From Arthrobacter sp. U41 (GTDB taxonomy: Bacteria > Actinomycetota > Actinomycetes > Actinomycetales > Micrococcaceae), in assembly GCF_007679325.1 (NCBI RefSeq), contig NZ_VEGI01000001.1, positions 62,001 to 126,000 on the forward strand: a stretch of DNA of 64,000 nucleotides, read 5' to 3'. Of the stretch, positions 16,509 to 25,582 are shown piece by piece. The position numbers and the translations under genes are program-made. The notes beneath the pieces are model-generated. The model was not told the origin of the DNA. It worked only from the letters and a program-made list of their open reading frames with translations, and searched no databases. Position 1 is the stretch's first letter, and every line of letters begins with the position of its first letter.

Positions 16509-17480
16509 TCAGACGTAGCGGGTAAACCAGGCGAGCGTGTCGTTCCAGGCGGCGGTGGCCTGCGCCTCGTCGTAGCGCTGCCCGGTGTCATTGTGAAAGG
16601 CATGGTCGACGCCGGGATAGACGGTGAGCTGGTGGCGTACGTCCGTTGCCGCCAGGGCAGCCCGCAGCGCCGGCAAGGCGCCGGTGATCCGCTGATCGAG
16701 TTCGGCGTAGACGCCGAAGACGGCCGGCTTGATCGCCGGAACCTTTTCCAGATCGGGGGAGGGCCCGTAAAACGCTGCCGTAGCCTTCAGTCCCGGAAGC
16801 TCCGTGGCGGCCTGCCAGGTGATGCCACCGCCGAAGCAGTATCCGGTCATGGCGATCCGGCCCTCGTCGACGAAGTCCTGTGACTGCAGGTAATCGAAAG
16901 CCGCGGCGAAATCGGAGACATGGCGTTGGGAGCCGGCTGCTGTCAGCGCTCCGGGGACGGCGTCGCGGTCCATGGCCGCTGTGCCGCCCTCCCGGCTCAG
17001 CAGGTCCAGGGCCAGGGCAGCGTAGCCGGCCGTGGCGAAGCGGCGGGCCACATCCTGGATGTGCGGGGTCAGCCCGCGGTTCTCGTGGCAGATCAGCACG
17101 GCCGGGCCGGGTGTGCCCGCTTCCGGCCGGGCGAGATAGGCGCTGATGTCTGTTCCGTCGGCGGGGAACCGTACGGTTTCCGTGACGAGGCCCGGAGCGC
17201 CCTCAGGAACAGAGAGAGGGCTCTTGGCGCCCGGCACTGGACCCGCGGAAGCGGTAACGGCTCCGGTGCCCGAAGGGCTGGGGGTGGGCATGGGATCGGT
17301 GCTGCGCGGTACTTCTTCCGGTGTGCAACCCACCAGCAGCATGGCGGCCGACGCCGCTGCCATACTGCCGGTAATAAAGGCCACGCGACGCGTGAACGTG
17401 CGCTGGCTCATGGCGCCGGCGCGGTAATCGTCGAAGAATTCCTCGATCAGGTACTTTTCAAACTTGCCCAGCTTGGTCAT
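16509..17480 (-). CDS. Exported dienelactone hydrolase family protein
   Basis: The 323-residue protein has an N-terminal cytoplasmic tail, an RR pair (31-32) before a hydrophobic segment, and a lipobox-like LLVGC (Cys52). The C-terminal domain is a dienelactone-hydrolase alpha/beta hydrolase with ENRG, the nucleophile elbow GYCFGGG and the catalytic histidine in VDHAFHND. Family members open lactones or hydrolyse esters. The ATG at 17480 has GGGAGG upstream. The long N-terminal tail (FEKYLIEEFFDDYRAGAMSQR) is typical of membrane-tethered actinobacterial members. The native substrate is unknown. Confidence 0.85.
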   Translation of the reverse strand: MTKLGKFEKYLIEEFFDDYRAGAMSQRTFTRRVAFITGSMAAASAAMLLVGCTPEEVPRSTDPMPTPSPSGTGAVTASAGPVPGAKSPLSVPEGAPGLVTETVRFPADGTDISAYLARPEAGTPGPAVLICHENRGLTPHIQDVARRFATAGYAALALDLLSREGGTAAMDRDAVPGALTAAGSQRHVSDFAAAFDYLQSQDFVDEGRIAMTGYCFGGGITWQAATELPGLKATAAFYGPSPDLEKVPAIKPAVFGVYAELDQRITGALPALRAALAATDVRHQLTVYPGVDHAFHNDTGQRYDEAQATAAWNDTLAWFTRYV

Positions 17481-17581
17481 AGGTGGCCTCCCGGAGTGTG
17501 GGCATATCCTCCTCCGAAGTCCCTGGTCAGGCAAGAGCGCGTCGTGTCGCGTCCGGCGCCTGGCTGTCCTGCCAGCAGAGT

Positions 17582-18313
17582 TTAGCGACGGTCCAGCTTT
17601 GCCTGCTGTGAGGACCACCCCTGCTCGTGCAGCCGCTCAAAGCCGTCGAGGAGCAGATCGAGGGCGAACTCGAACTCGAACTGGTCGTCGCAGCCGTGTC
17701 CGACGACGGAACTTTCGTCGTGCGCCGTCGCCGTGGCGATCGCCACGATGTTGGGATACCGCTCCGCCATCTGCTGCATCATGGCGGCTTGGGCTTCGGG
17801 AGGCGCCTCCGCCGTGGACTCCGCCGTCGGCCTGGACTGGTCATCGAACAGTTCCTGGGTGAAGCCCCACATCCGGCCGCCGATGGCATGCATCACGTGG
17901 TGCGTGAGGTCGGCCGAGAATCCGCCGGCCAGGAACATGCCAGCGAATGACTCCATGTAATCCAGCACGGCGGCTGTCTTGGTGGTGCGCGACTCAATCG
18001 CCTGGCGGGCCCACGGGTGAAGCTGCAGCGCGCGTCGCGCGGACAGCACCCGCAACCGGACGGTACTCTTCCAGTCCGCATCGGGGACCGGGGGATCAAT
18101 CTCGCCGATGAGGCTCGCGACCATCCCGTCGAGGAGTTCCGCTTTGTTGGCAACGTGCTTGTAGAGCGCCATCGGAACCACACCAAGCTCTTCGGCGAGC
18201 CGGCGCATGCTGAGCGACTCGAACCCCACATCGTCAGCGAGTGCGACGGCGGCCCGCAGTACCCGCTCCCTGTTCAGGGGCGTGCGGCGGGTGGCCTCCA
18301 GCTGCTGAGTCAT
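17582..18313 (-). CDS. TetR family repressor
   Basis: The 243-residue protein has an N-terminal TetR DNA-binding domain (FESLSMRRLAEELGVVPMALYKHVANKAELLDGM, about residues 30-65) and a TetR_C-type ligand domain. It is divergent from the DUF2306 gene. The intergenic region holds two GTGTAC-type palindromes, one of them between the -35 and -10 of the divergent promoter. This argues for repression of the DUF2306 gene and probably of itself. The ligand is unknown. The ATG at 18313 is preferred over a GTG two codons upstream. Confidence 0.9.
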   Translation of the reverse strand: MTQQLEATRRTPLNRERVLRAAVALADDVGFESLSMRRLAEELGVVPMALYKHVANKAELLDGMVASLIGEIDPPVPDADWKSTVRLRVLSARRALQLHPWARQAIESRTTKTAAVLDYMESFAGMFLAGGFSADLTHHVMHAIGGRMWGFTQELFDDQSRPTAESTAEAPPEAQAAMMQQMAERYPNIVAIATATAHDESSVVGHGCDDQFEFEFALDLLLDGFERLHEQGWSSQQAKLDRR

Positions 18314-18342
18314 CCGCACAACCTTTCCCTAGCAGTTACCTC

Positions 18343-18371
18343 TTGACAAGTGTACCGCGTACACCTAGCGT
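18343..18371 (+). promoter_or_regulatory. Promoter of the DUF2306 gene
   Basis: A perfect TTGACA (18343-18348) is followed after exactly 17 bases by TAGCGT (18366-18371). The spacer contains the first TetR palindrome. The predicted start of transcription falls just before the second palindrome, which fits steric repression. Confidence 0.65.
18350..18364. promoter_or_regulatory. TetR operator 1
   Basis: GTGTACCGCGTACAC has perfect outer arms GTGTAC/GTACAC and lies in the promoter spacer. It shares its arms with the element at 18383-18399. Confidence 0.65.
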
Positions 18372-18382
18372 TAGGCCCGTCA

Positions 18383-18399
18383 GGTGTACGCCGTACACC
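18383..18399. promoter_or_regulatory. TetR operator 2
   Basis: GGTGTACGCCGTACACC is a near-perfect 17-base palindrome, with the same GTGTAC/GTACAC half-sites as operator 1. It lies 33 bp farther on, about three helical turns, and just downstream of the predicted start of transcription. Confidence 0.65.
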
Positions 18400-18420
18400 G
18401 CGAATCCCGGAGACCAGTCA

Positions 18421-19125
18421 ATGACACCAAGACCCAGTACCTCCCTCCCGTCCGTCAGGCGCCGCGGGCCGCAGTGGCCTGTACCGGCGGCGCTGATTCT
18501 CCTGAGCCTCATCCCGGTGATCGCCGGGGCGGCAAGGCTAACGGAACTGACCGGCGGCGCTGCCGTCACACCGCAGAACGCCCGGTTCTTTGCCTCGCCC
18601 GTCCCGGTGGTCATCCACATCGTGAGCGTCATTATCTACAGCCTTCTGGGGGCGTTCCAGTTCGTCCCGACCCTGCGGGGCAGACGCGGCTGGCACCGTG
18701 TCGCCGGCGCTATCCTCATTCCGGCCGGCTTGCTCGCCGCGCTCTCCGGCGTGTGGATGTCGGCTTTCTACCCGCTCCCGGACGGCACCACCGACGTGCC
18801 GATTCGGATCTTCTTCGGTTCGGCCATGCTGGTCAGTCTCATCCTGGGCATCGATGCGATCCGGCGCCGGGATTTCGTGCGGCACGGCGCCTGGATGACG
18901 CGCGGTTATGCCATCGGCGTGGCCGCGGGAACGCAGGCCGTGGTGATTTCCGCCTGGCTGCTGCTCGTGGGCACACCCGACGTGGGGACCAAGGCGCTGT
19001 TGATGGCGGCGGCCTGGGTCATCAACCTCGCCGTCGCGGAATACGTCATACGGCGGCGCGCCAGGCCGTCCGTGCGGCTGGTGCGAAGTGACGGCCGCCC
19101 GGTCCGGTCCGGCGCGGGAGCCTGA
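18421..19125 (+). CDS. DUF2306 membrane protein
   Basis: The 234-residue protein has about seven membrane helices. Its GAFQFVPTLRGRRGWHRVAGAILIPAGL segment is the hallmark of DUF2306 and includes a histidine that could ligate haem, as in related cytochrome b561-like membrane proteins. Function is unknown. The ATG at 18421 is 22 bp after the second operator. A hairpin at 19127-19145 ends the transcript. It is probably the main target of the divergent TetR repressor. Confidence 0.8.
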   Translation: MTPRPSTSLPSVRRRGPQWPVPAALILLSLIPVIAGAARLTELTGGAAVTPQNARFFASPVPVVIHIVSVIIYSLLGAFQFVPTLRGRRGWHRVAGAILIPAGLLAALSGVWMSAFYPLPDGTTDVPIRIFFGSAMLVSLILGIDAIRRRDFVRHGAWMTRGYAIGVAAGTQAVVISAWLLLVGTPDVGTKALLMAAAWVINLAVAEYVIRRRARPSVRLVRSDGRPVRSGAGA

Positions 19126-19126
19126 T

Positions 19127-19145
19127 GAAGGCAAGCGACGCCTTC
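19127..19145 (+). terminator. Hairpin terminator after DUF2306 gene
   Basis: GAAGGC and GCCTTC pair around a seven-base loop, and a T-containing stretch (GTCTTATTTC) follows. A second hairpin (CGGAGC/GCTCCG) stands at 19178-19194. An ATGTC/GACAT pair lies at 19149-19165. These may belong to the leader of the next gene. Confidence 0.5.
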
Positions 19146-19251
19146 CGAATGTCTTATTTCGACATCTGAATGCCCTCCGGAGCGGCTTGCTCCGTAACAT
19201 TGGAGCTAAGACGGTCTGCAACTTGCTATGTTCACTGAAAAGGACTATTGG

Positions 19252-20265
19252 ATGTCACTCGAATCATTGCCCGTCCTGGACTTCTCCCGTTTGAGCGCAG
19301 GTCCGGAGGAGGCAGCGGGGTTCCGTGATGAGCTGCGCGACGCCATGCACGAAGTGGGCTTCCTCTACCTGGCTGGACACGGGATCCCGCAGGAACTGAC
19401 GGATTCCATGCTGGACGTGTCCCGGCGCTTCTTCGAGCTGCCCGACGAGCAGAAGCTCGCCGTCGAGAACGTCCACAGCCCGCAGTTCCGTGGCTACACG
19501 AGGGTCGGCGGCGAGCTCACGGACGGTGCGGTGGACTGGCGCGAGCAGATCGACATCGGCGTCGAGCGTGCTGCCGTGGAGCCGGGGCCCGGCGTCGCCG
19601 ACTACTGGCGTCTTGAAGGACCCAATCTGTGGCCGGACGCACTGCCCGAAATGCGGGCGATTGTCACTGAGTGGACCGAGCGGCTGAGCGCCATCTCGCT
19701 GACCCTCCTGCGCGAGCTGGCAGTGTCGCTCGGGGCACCCGCGGACACCTTCGACGAGGCCTTCGCTTCGCGTGCTTTCCCGGTGCTCAAGATTGTCCGG
19801 TACCCGGGGGAGTCCAATCCGGAGCCCAAGCAGGGTGTGGGTTCCCACCGCGACGGCGGGGTCCTGACACTGCTGCTTGTGGAGCCCGGGAAGGGAGGAC
19901 TACAGGTGGAGTACCAGGGGCAATGGATCGATGCCCCGCAGGTTCCGGGGACGTTCGTCGTGAATATCGGCGAGATGCTCGAACTGGCCACGAACGGATA
20001 CCTCAAGGCAACCCTGCACCGTGTGATCTCTCCTCTGCGGGGTACGGACCGGATTTCGCTTCCATTCTTCTTCAACCCCGCCCTGGATGCGACGATGCCG
20101 CAGCTCGCGGTTAGCCCGGAGTTCCAGGCGAAGGCGCGCGGCCTGTCTGTCGATCCGACGAACAGCCCAATCCTGGAAACCTATGGAGACAACGCCCTCC
20201 GCTACCGGCTCCGGGCCCACCCCAACGTCGTCGCCGAGCACCACTCGGATCTGCAGAAGGCCTGA
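19252..20265 (+). CDS. 2-oxoglutarate/Fe(II) oxygenase, isopenicillin-N-synthase family
   Basis: The 337-residue protein has the DIOX_N region (PVLDFSRL, GFLYLAGHGIP) and a 2OG-FeII_Oxy domain. Iron ligands are visible as HRD in GSHRDGG (about 199-201) and His in TLHRV (about 256). The arginine in DRISLPFFF should bind 2-oxoglutarate. Family members hydroxylate or desaturate small molecules; the substrate is not evident. I chose the ATG at 19252 because AAAAGGA lies upstream; the ATG at 19228 has none. It appears monocistronic. Confidence 0.85.
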   Translation: MSLESLPVLDFSRLSAGPEEAAGFRDELRDAMHEVGFLYLAGHGIPQELTDSMLDVSRRFFELPDEQKLAVENVHSPQFRGYTRVGGELTDGAVDWREQIDIGVERAAVEPGPGVADYWRLEGPNLWPDALPEMRAIVTEWTERLSAISLTLLRELAVSLGAPADTFDEAFASRAFPVLKIVRYPGESNPEPKQGVGSHRDGGVLTLLLVEPGKGGLQVEYQGQWIDAPQVPGTFVVNIGEMLELATNGYLKATLHRVISPLRGTDRISLPFFFNPALDATMPQLAVSPEFQAKARGLSVDPTNSPILETYGDNALRYRLRAHPNVVAEHHSDLQKA

Positions 20266-20541
20266 CCCGGCCCACGTGCCGCTGCGCAGCTGGACACTTC
20301 ACCAGCCACGTAGGCGGCCGCTGCGCCGGTGACGGTTAGACTGCGGTTGCCAGAGCAGGTCAACGACTCTTGGGGGAAGGTTGTTCAACCGCAGCCGTTA
20401 GTTCCTTTGGGTGGCGGGATTCACGGCACAATTTACGGCAGAAAGAGGATCCTCCTGCGGGACTCATCACGATGCGAGCGGCGGGAAACTGGCCAGTGAC
20501 GTCCGCGATAAAGTGTCGCAGGTGCCCGATAGCGTGTATTC

Positions 20542-22092
20542 ATGGACGGCAAGCAGGGGCCCGACGCATTTCAGCCGGCTGGATCACTTCATCCAGCCGA
20601 TGCAGTTGAGCCGGCAGGCGTGTCGGTTGCAGCGGAGGTGGCCCGGGCGCTGGCGGCTGTCCGGCCCGCCCGGGACAGTGCCGGACTGATCAGCGAGATC
20701 CGTGAGCTGGAAGACGCGAAATCCGCCCTGGCTGCCCGTCAGGCGCGGCTGACCTTCGCGTTCGACCTGCTCCAGCGCCGTGAACAGGCCGACGCCGGGG
20801 TGCCCGCGGCCGAGCTCGGGGCCGGGGTCGGCGCGCAAGTCGCCTTGGCCCGGCGTGAATCGCCCGCCAAGGGCGGCCGGCTCCTTGGCCTGGCCAAAGC
20901 CCTCGTCACCGAAATGCCCCACGCCCTGGCTGCGCTGGAGACCGGGCAGCTCAACGAATGGCGCGCCACCCAATTGGTGAAGGAAACCGCGGGCCTGACC
21001 GCGGAGGACCGCACCGCCGTCGACGCCGAACTCGCCGCCGACACGGGGACGTTCGACGGCGCCGGGGACCGGCAGATCATTGCCGCGGCGCGGGCCGCCG
21101 CGTACCGCAGGGACCCGCGCACCGTCACCCAGCGGGCCAGCCACGCCGCCACCGACCGGCACGTCAGCATCCGCCCGGCACCGGACACCATGTGCTACCT
21201 CACCGCCCTGCTCCCCGCCGACCAGGGCATCGCGATGTACGCCGCCCTGACCCGGCATGCGGACTCCCTGCGGTCCGCCGGGGACCCCCGCACCCGCGGC
21301 CAACTCATGGCCGACGCCCTCGTCGAACGCACCACCGGCACCCCCGGCGGGATCACCGGCATCGAACTCCAGCTCGTCATGACCGACCGCACCCTCGTCC
21401 AAGGCGACAGCGAACCCGCCCGGCTCCCCGGCTACGGCATCGTCCCCGCCACCTGGGCCCGGGACCTCCTCCAACATGGAGGACAAGCCCACGGCGCACC
21501 CCAAGGACCAGAAAACTACACACGAACAGGCGTGGGCGGCGCGCGAACTGCGGACACGGACACGGACACGGCAAGGGACAAGGATGAAGCCTTCAACGTC
21601 TGGCTCCGCCGGCTCTACACCGCTCCCGGCACCGGCGAACTCACCGCCCTGGACTCCCGCGCCCGGCTCTTCCCGCCCGGACTCCGCCGCCTCATCCAAG
21701 CCCGCGACGACACCTGCCGCACCCCATACTGCGACGCCCCGATCCGCCACTTCGACCACATCATCCCCTGGCACCGCGGCGGACCCACCACCCAGGCCAA
21801 CGGCACCGGACTCTGCGAAGCCTGCAACCACACCAAAGAAACCCCCGGCTGGACCGTCTCACCCCGGCCAGGCCCCAGACACAGCATCGAGGTCCAAACC
21901 CCCACCGGCCACACCTACCACTCCACCGCACCCCCACTACCCGGCACCCCTCTACCCGGCACCCAACTGACCGGGCCGCCACCGCTGGGAATTGCCGGAC
22001 CGGCCACCGACACCAACCACCACCGCCGCAAACTCCGACACCAGGTGAAGACCCTCAAACGCGCCGGCAGACGACTATCCTCGGCCGCGTAG
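20542..22092 (+). CDS. DUF222 HNH endonuclease-like protein
   Basis: The 516-residue protein has an N-terminal DUF222 (13E12-repeat) domain and a C-terminal HNH motif at about 391-432 ([27 protein letters not shown]). Such proteins occur in many dispersed copies in actinobacteria and are suspected to be selfish or mobile. No mobile-element ends or target duplication are visible here. Its second half is extremely GC-rich, and an ACGGAC tandem near 21552 encodes an Asp-Thr run. The ATG at 20542 has no strong ribosome binding site. About 275 bp upstream holds nothing I recognise. Confidence 0.85.
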   Translation: MDGKQGPDAFQPAGSLHPADAVEPAGVSVAAEVARALAAVRPARDSAGLISEIRELEDAKSALAARQARLTFAFDLLQRREQADAGVPAAELGAGVGAQVALARRESPAKGGRLLGLAKALVTEMPHALAALETGQLNEWRATQLVKETAGLTAEDRTAVDAELAADTGTFDGAGDRQIIAAARAAAYRRDPRTVTQRASHAATDRHVSIRPAPDTMCYLTALLPADQGIAMYAALTRHADSLRSAGDPRTRGQLMADALVERTTGTPGGITGIELQLVMTDRTLVQGDSEPARLPGYGIVPATWARDLLQHGGQAHGAPQGPENYTRTGVGGARTADTDTDTARDKDEAFNVWLRRLYTAPGTGELTALDSRARLFPPGLRRLIQARDDTCRTPYCDAPIRHFDHIIPWHRGGPTTQANGTGLCEACNHTKETPGWTVSPRPGPRHSIEVQTPTGHTYHSTAPPLPGTPLPGTQLTGPPPLGIAGPATDTNHHRRKLRHQVKTLKRAGRRLSSAA

Positions 22093-22169
22093 AGGTCAGA
22101 GGCGGCTTCCGGGACTGTGTCGGGGCCAGTGCTTGGACAGCTACACGTCGCCCCGAGCATCAGCGGGGC

Positions 22170-22679
22170 CTACCGCGTTATGGTCAGCGGCTTCATCGGT
22201 ATCACGCACGAAACCCGTTCAAGAGTGAGCGCCGCTCCTGCACCGGTGACCCGGTTGTTCCTGCCCGTGTCGTCGCACCAGTCGATGTTGAAGGGCATCG
22301 CCGTGATGAATGCCTCCCCGGCTGCGGTCCCTGCCGGCACTTTGAAGGCGTAGCTGAAGCCGCCGGCGTCGTTCATCGGGGCGGTCGCAGCCAAGACCTC
22401 CACGCCGGCGACGTCGGTCATGGTCACCTGGATGCGGGCATTGCCGCCGTAGCGCGGATCGCAGTCGGCGTCCGGCGCTGTGACGGTAACAGTGTCGCCC
22501 GGTTTAGCACTCGAGGGAGCCACGGTAAACGCCGGCGGGAAACAGGCCGGCTCCCCGCTCCCGGGGAAGGAGGACGCGCAACTTGAGGCCCCGGCAGCCA
22601 CGAGCAGGGCACCCGCCGGCAGAAATGCCCGGCGCCAGCGGCCGATGCGGCGGACCGGATCTCCGGTACGGGCGGCCAT
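22170..22679 (-). CDS. Putative secreted or lipoprotein, unknown function
   Basis: From the ATG at 22679 the protein has 169 residues: a basic N-terminus (RRIGRWRR), a hydrophobic stretch and a possible weak lipobox (ASSC). A beta-rich domain opens PSSAKPGDTVTVTAPDADC, like bacterial Ig-type folds. Three further cysteines could form disulfides. An in-frame ATG at 22754 would add 25 residues but makes the signal peptide too long. Neither has a clear ribosome binding site. Confidence 0.6.
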   Translation of the reverse strand: MAARTGDPVRRIGRWRRAFLPAGALLVAAGASSCASSFPGSGEPACFPPAFTVAPSSAKPGDTVTVTAPDADCDPRYGGNARIQVTMTDVAGVEVLAATAPMNDAGGFSYAFKVPAGTAAGEAFITAMPFNIDWCDDTGRNNRVTGAGAALTLERVSCVIPMKPLTITR

Positions 22680-22807
22680 AGCTTTATGCACGGAGGAATC
22701 CAGTCCCGCGGTAAGAACCGCCCGTCGCTTGGCAACACTTCCCCTGTGAAACATAGGGGAAAGCTACCACTAGCGGGCCCCCGCCGGGGTAGACGCGTGG
22801 ACATCCG

Positions 22808-23212
22808 TCAATTGAGCGAGAGAACGAGGAAGAGGGCGGTAAGAACCGTGGCGGTGGGCGTCATGATGAGCCGTTCCGGTTTGCTGCGGGAGATGCTGTT
22901 CATCACGATGCCGAGTGCGAAGTACGCTGTGAGGACCCAGCTGGACACGCTCGTGACAGTGCCGTTGATGAGTGCCGGCGCCAGTTCGGCTTTGGCCAAG
23001 GCCGTATAGGCGAAGAGTGCGTACAAGGCGATGGACACGGCGCTGGCAATTCTCAATTTCTTCGGAAGGACCGTGTGGGCACCGCCCCAAGCCATTCTTC
23101 CCATTGGCGCCCCGGCGATCAGCGCGGACTGGAAGACGGCCAGGCCGGCCAGGATCGCGCTGGCCAGTAGCGCGGAAAGTTGGTCTATAGCCATCAGGAG
23201 CTCATCTTTCAT
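22808..23212 (-). CDS. Small membrane protein, unknown function
   Basis: The protein of about 134 residues has four likely helices, with polar loops GGAHTVLPKKLR and NSISRSKPERL. It has the size and topology of unnamed actinobacterial membrane proteins. The start is uncertain between the ATGs at 23212 and 23194. No family motif is recognised. Confidence 0.6.
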   Translation of the reverse strand: MKDELLMAIDQLSALLASAILAGLAVFQSALIAGAPMGRMAWGGAHTVLPKKLRIASAVSIALYALFAYTALAKAELAPALINGTVTSVSSWVLTAYFALGIVMNSISRSKPERLIMTPTATVLTALFLVLSLN

Positions 23213-23392
23213 GGAGCTGGCGGGGCTGCTTCGGTGCAGCCGTTTCGGCAAAAGTAGCAGGACCATTGGCGAATCCCGGGACAATACTGCAGTGGCAGGT
23301 GCCTAGACTTCGAACCGGCTGTGCACGTTTCCGGTCGATGGTTATCCTGACGGTATGGACGTACTGATGGCGCCCGGTGCAGGCATCCTGTA

Positions 23393-23899
23393 ATGGGTTC
23401 GTCCGAAGACAACCAGGCGACGCCCGCCGAGCAGTGGCCGGACGGCCCGGTGGTGCTGGGAGTGGCTTGGGAACCGTCCGGGCAGTTGATCCGCGCAGCC
23501 GCGGACCTGGCGGCTGCGCTCGGCACCCATCTGATCTGCGCGTTCGTGGATCCGGCCAGTTACCTCACGGAGTGGGAACCCGCAGACCTCAGGGAAAGCG
23601 CATCGCTGGATCCGGCCGCCAACAGTGAGACGGATTTCCCCCCGAACCACGTTCGCGAGATTCTCCAGGTTCTCTTGGGGCCGCCTGGCGAGGAATGGTC
23701 GTTCCGGGTGCTCAACGGAGCCGTCGCCCTGGCCCTTGGCCGGCTTGCGGCCAGCACGGACGCCTCGTTGCTGATCGTCGGCGGGCCACGGCCCGGGCGG
23801 TTCGCTGCCGTGGAGCGGATGCTGGAGGGATCTGTCGGAACGGACCTGGCGGGTCACCAACGCACGCCCGTGCTGGTCATTCCACGGCCTGGTCGCTAA
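23393..23899 (+). CDS. Universal stress protein family (UspA-like)
   Basis: The 168-residue protein has one USP fold. Strand 1 is VVLGVAWEPSG, the middle contains GTHLICAFVDP, and the C-terminal strand-loop-helix is DASLLIVGGPRPGRFAAVERMLEGSVGTDLAGHQRTPVLVIP. The last part resembles the nucleotide-binding G-2x-G-9x-G(S/T) signature. It is converging closely on the CYTH-CHAD gene, with 21 bp between them. Confidence 0.8.
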   Translation: MGSSEDNQATPAEQWPDGPVVLGVAWEPSGQLIRAAADLAAALGTHLICAFVDPASYLTEWEPADLRESASLDPAANSETDFPPNHVREILQVLLGPPGEEWSFRVLNGAVALALGRLAASTDASLLIVGGPRPGRFAAVERMLEGSVGTDLAGHQRTPVLVIPRPGR

Positions 23900-23920
23900 C
23901 GCCCGGGTGCCCGCAGGCGC

Positions 23921-25435
23921 CTATTCCCAGCGGAGGGGTCCGGGCGGCGACGAGCTCCAGGTGCGGAAGAATTTCCCGCGGGAGTCCTCACCAGCCTGCT
24001 GTTCCAGCGCGTGGAGCCGGCCGTAGGTGAAGGCATCGGTGCCGGGGGCGCTGGCGGCCAGTTCGCGCAGCAGGTTCCGGGTGACGGCGCTGTCATGGTG
24101 ATCGCCGAGGATCTCTTGGATCTCCTCCGCGGCGCGTGCCAGGGCGGCGGCCTGTTTGCCGAACACCGGGGCGGCCGCTTCCGCCGCATAGCGCAGCCGC
24201 TTGGCGCTCTTCCGGACCTCATGGAGGGCCGCGTCTTCGGCCGGGCTGGAGGACTCGGCGTCGAGTGCGCGCACTTCCTTTTTCAGCCGCTTGCGCTGCT
24301 TCGAGACGAGCCGGCCCACCGTCGGGATGGCGTCCTTCCCTGCCTTTTCGGTCAGCGGAGGGTCCGCCAGGAACGCGTCCAGCGAATCGAGGAGGCGGAA
24401 GTAGCGGGCGCTTTTCAACGCAGCGAGACCCTTCGCCCGGGCCCTGCGGGCCGCAGTATCAAAATGCTCCTCGACGTTCTTTGCCACCGGTCCCAGCAGC
24501 AGCTCCGGCGGTTCGGCGCCGATCAGGTCCAGCAGCCGCGCCCGCATCACCTCGTTGTCCCTGGCTTCGCCCACGGTGCCGGCCAGCCATTGAAGTTCTG
24601 AGCGCAGCGATCCGGTCACGTCCGGGTCGGCAAGTTTCCGGAAAGTGGCGAGTACGGATCGCATCCGGCGCGCTGCCACCCTGAGTTGATGGACCGCATC
24701 CGCCGCGTTCTCCCGGACCCCGGGGTCATGCTTCTTGAGTGCCTCGACCTGTTGCTTCAGGTAGGAAAGGAGCACTGCTGACGCCGGTCCCGTCGGGTCC
24801 GGCGGCGGGGCTGGTTCCTCGCGCGCGGGGTACTGCCTGCCCAAGCCCCGGGCGAGCTTGGAAGGCAGCGCCGACGGATGATGGCCTGTCTCCGCGAACA
24901 GCGCGTCGGCGTCCTTGAGCAGCCGCTCGGATCCGTCGATGAGCTCCACTTCCCATTCCCGCCAGGTGGCCTGTTCCTTCGGCTCCAACAGGGTGCGCGA
25001 GTCCACCCGGTCATCGCTGAAGTCAGCCAAGGCGGTCCCGTCGACTGCCACAAGGCGCCGGATGGTGCGCCTGGTCTTCAGCTTCGCTACCGGGATCACG
25101 TCCTGATCCCTTGTGTGGACCTGGACGAGTCGTCGCAGCCGCCTCGGAACCGATTCGGGGTTCTTGCCCAGCCGCACGGTGAATTCCTGACGTTCCCCAA
25201 CCGCGACAGGGAGCTTCAGGTGCCACCCGTCGTCGTGTCCACCGGTCCGCCGGCGGAGCGTGATCCCGCGGGACGCCAGCGCCAGGCCGGCAGTATCGAA
25301 GTAGACGGCGTCAAGTGATTCGTCCTCGGGCGCCTCCACCCGGTCCACCCCCGGCAACGACTCCAGAACCGGCAACTCGTCGCCCTCGCCGACGTCGTAC
25401 TTTCGCTCCACTTCGAGCTTCTCGGAGTCGGTCAT
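23921..25435 (-). CDS. CYTH-CHAD fusion protein
   Basis: The 504-residue protein has an N-terminal CYTH domain (EVERKYDVGEG, YFDTAGLALASRGITLRRR, WHLKLP) and a C-terminal CHAD domain from about 225 with its conserved histidine helices (AVHQLRVAARRMRSVLATF, EVRKSAKRLRYAAE). CYTH enzymes hydrolyse triphosphates or inorganic triphosphate. CHAD domains bind inorganic polyphosphate. The pair suggests a polyphosphate-localised tripolyphosphatase (inference). The ATG at 25435 opens the CYTH signature. Longer upstream codons overlap the hrpB gene antisense and are not credible. Confidence 0.9.
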   Translation of the reverse strand: MTDSEKLEVERKYDVGEGDELPVLESLPGVDRVEAPEDESLDAVYFDTAGLALASRGITLRRRTGGHDDGWHLKLPVAVGERQEFTVRLGKNPESVPRRLRRLVQVHTRDQDVIPVAKLKTRRTIRRLVAVDGTALADFSDDRVDSRTLLEPKEQATWREWEVELIDGSERLLKDADALFAETGHHPSALPSKLARGLGRQYPAREEPAPPPDPTGPASAVLLSYLKQQVEALKKHDPGVRENAADAVHQLRVAARRMRSVLATFRKLADPDVTGSLRSELQWLAGTVGEARDNEVMRARLLDLIGAEPPELLLGPVAKNVEEHFDTAARRARAKGLAALKSARYFRLLDSLDAFLADPPLTEKAGKDAIPTVGRLVSKQRKRLKKEVRALDAESSSPAEDAALHEVRKSAKRLRYAAEAAAPVFGKQAAALARAAEEIQEILGDHHDSAVTRNLLRELAASAPGTDAFTYGRLHALEQQAGEDSRGKFFRTWSSSPPGPLRWE

Positions 25436-25582
25436 GGCACAGAATAGGCCCCCGGGTGATCCAGCGGCATGGGTCAAAGGTCCCGGACCTGAGCCCCGCG
25501 GACCCGGTGCTGCAACGTCCAGGGGCCGTGCACCGGTTCGGGGCGGAACCGGCGCCGCCGGCTTTGTAGGCACAATGGAAGC

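Noticed and set aside
20584..21831. A long minus-strand frame opposite the DUF222-HNH gene
   Set aside because: It is a composition shadow of a strongly coding gene; its product is a Gly/Val-rich low-complexity sequence.
20542..22092. Mobile element or intein based on the HNH motif
   Set aside because: No terminal repeats, target duplication, transposase or split host gene is visible. The gene fits the common DUF222-HNH family.
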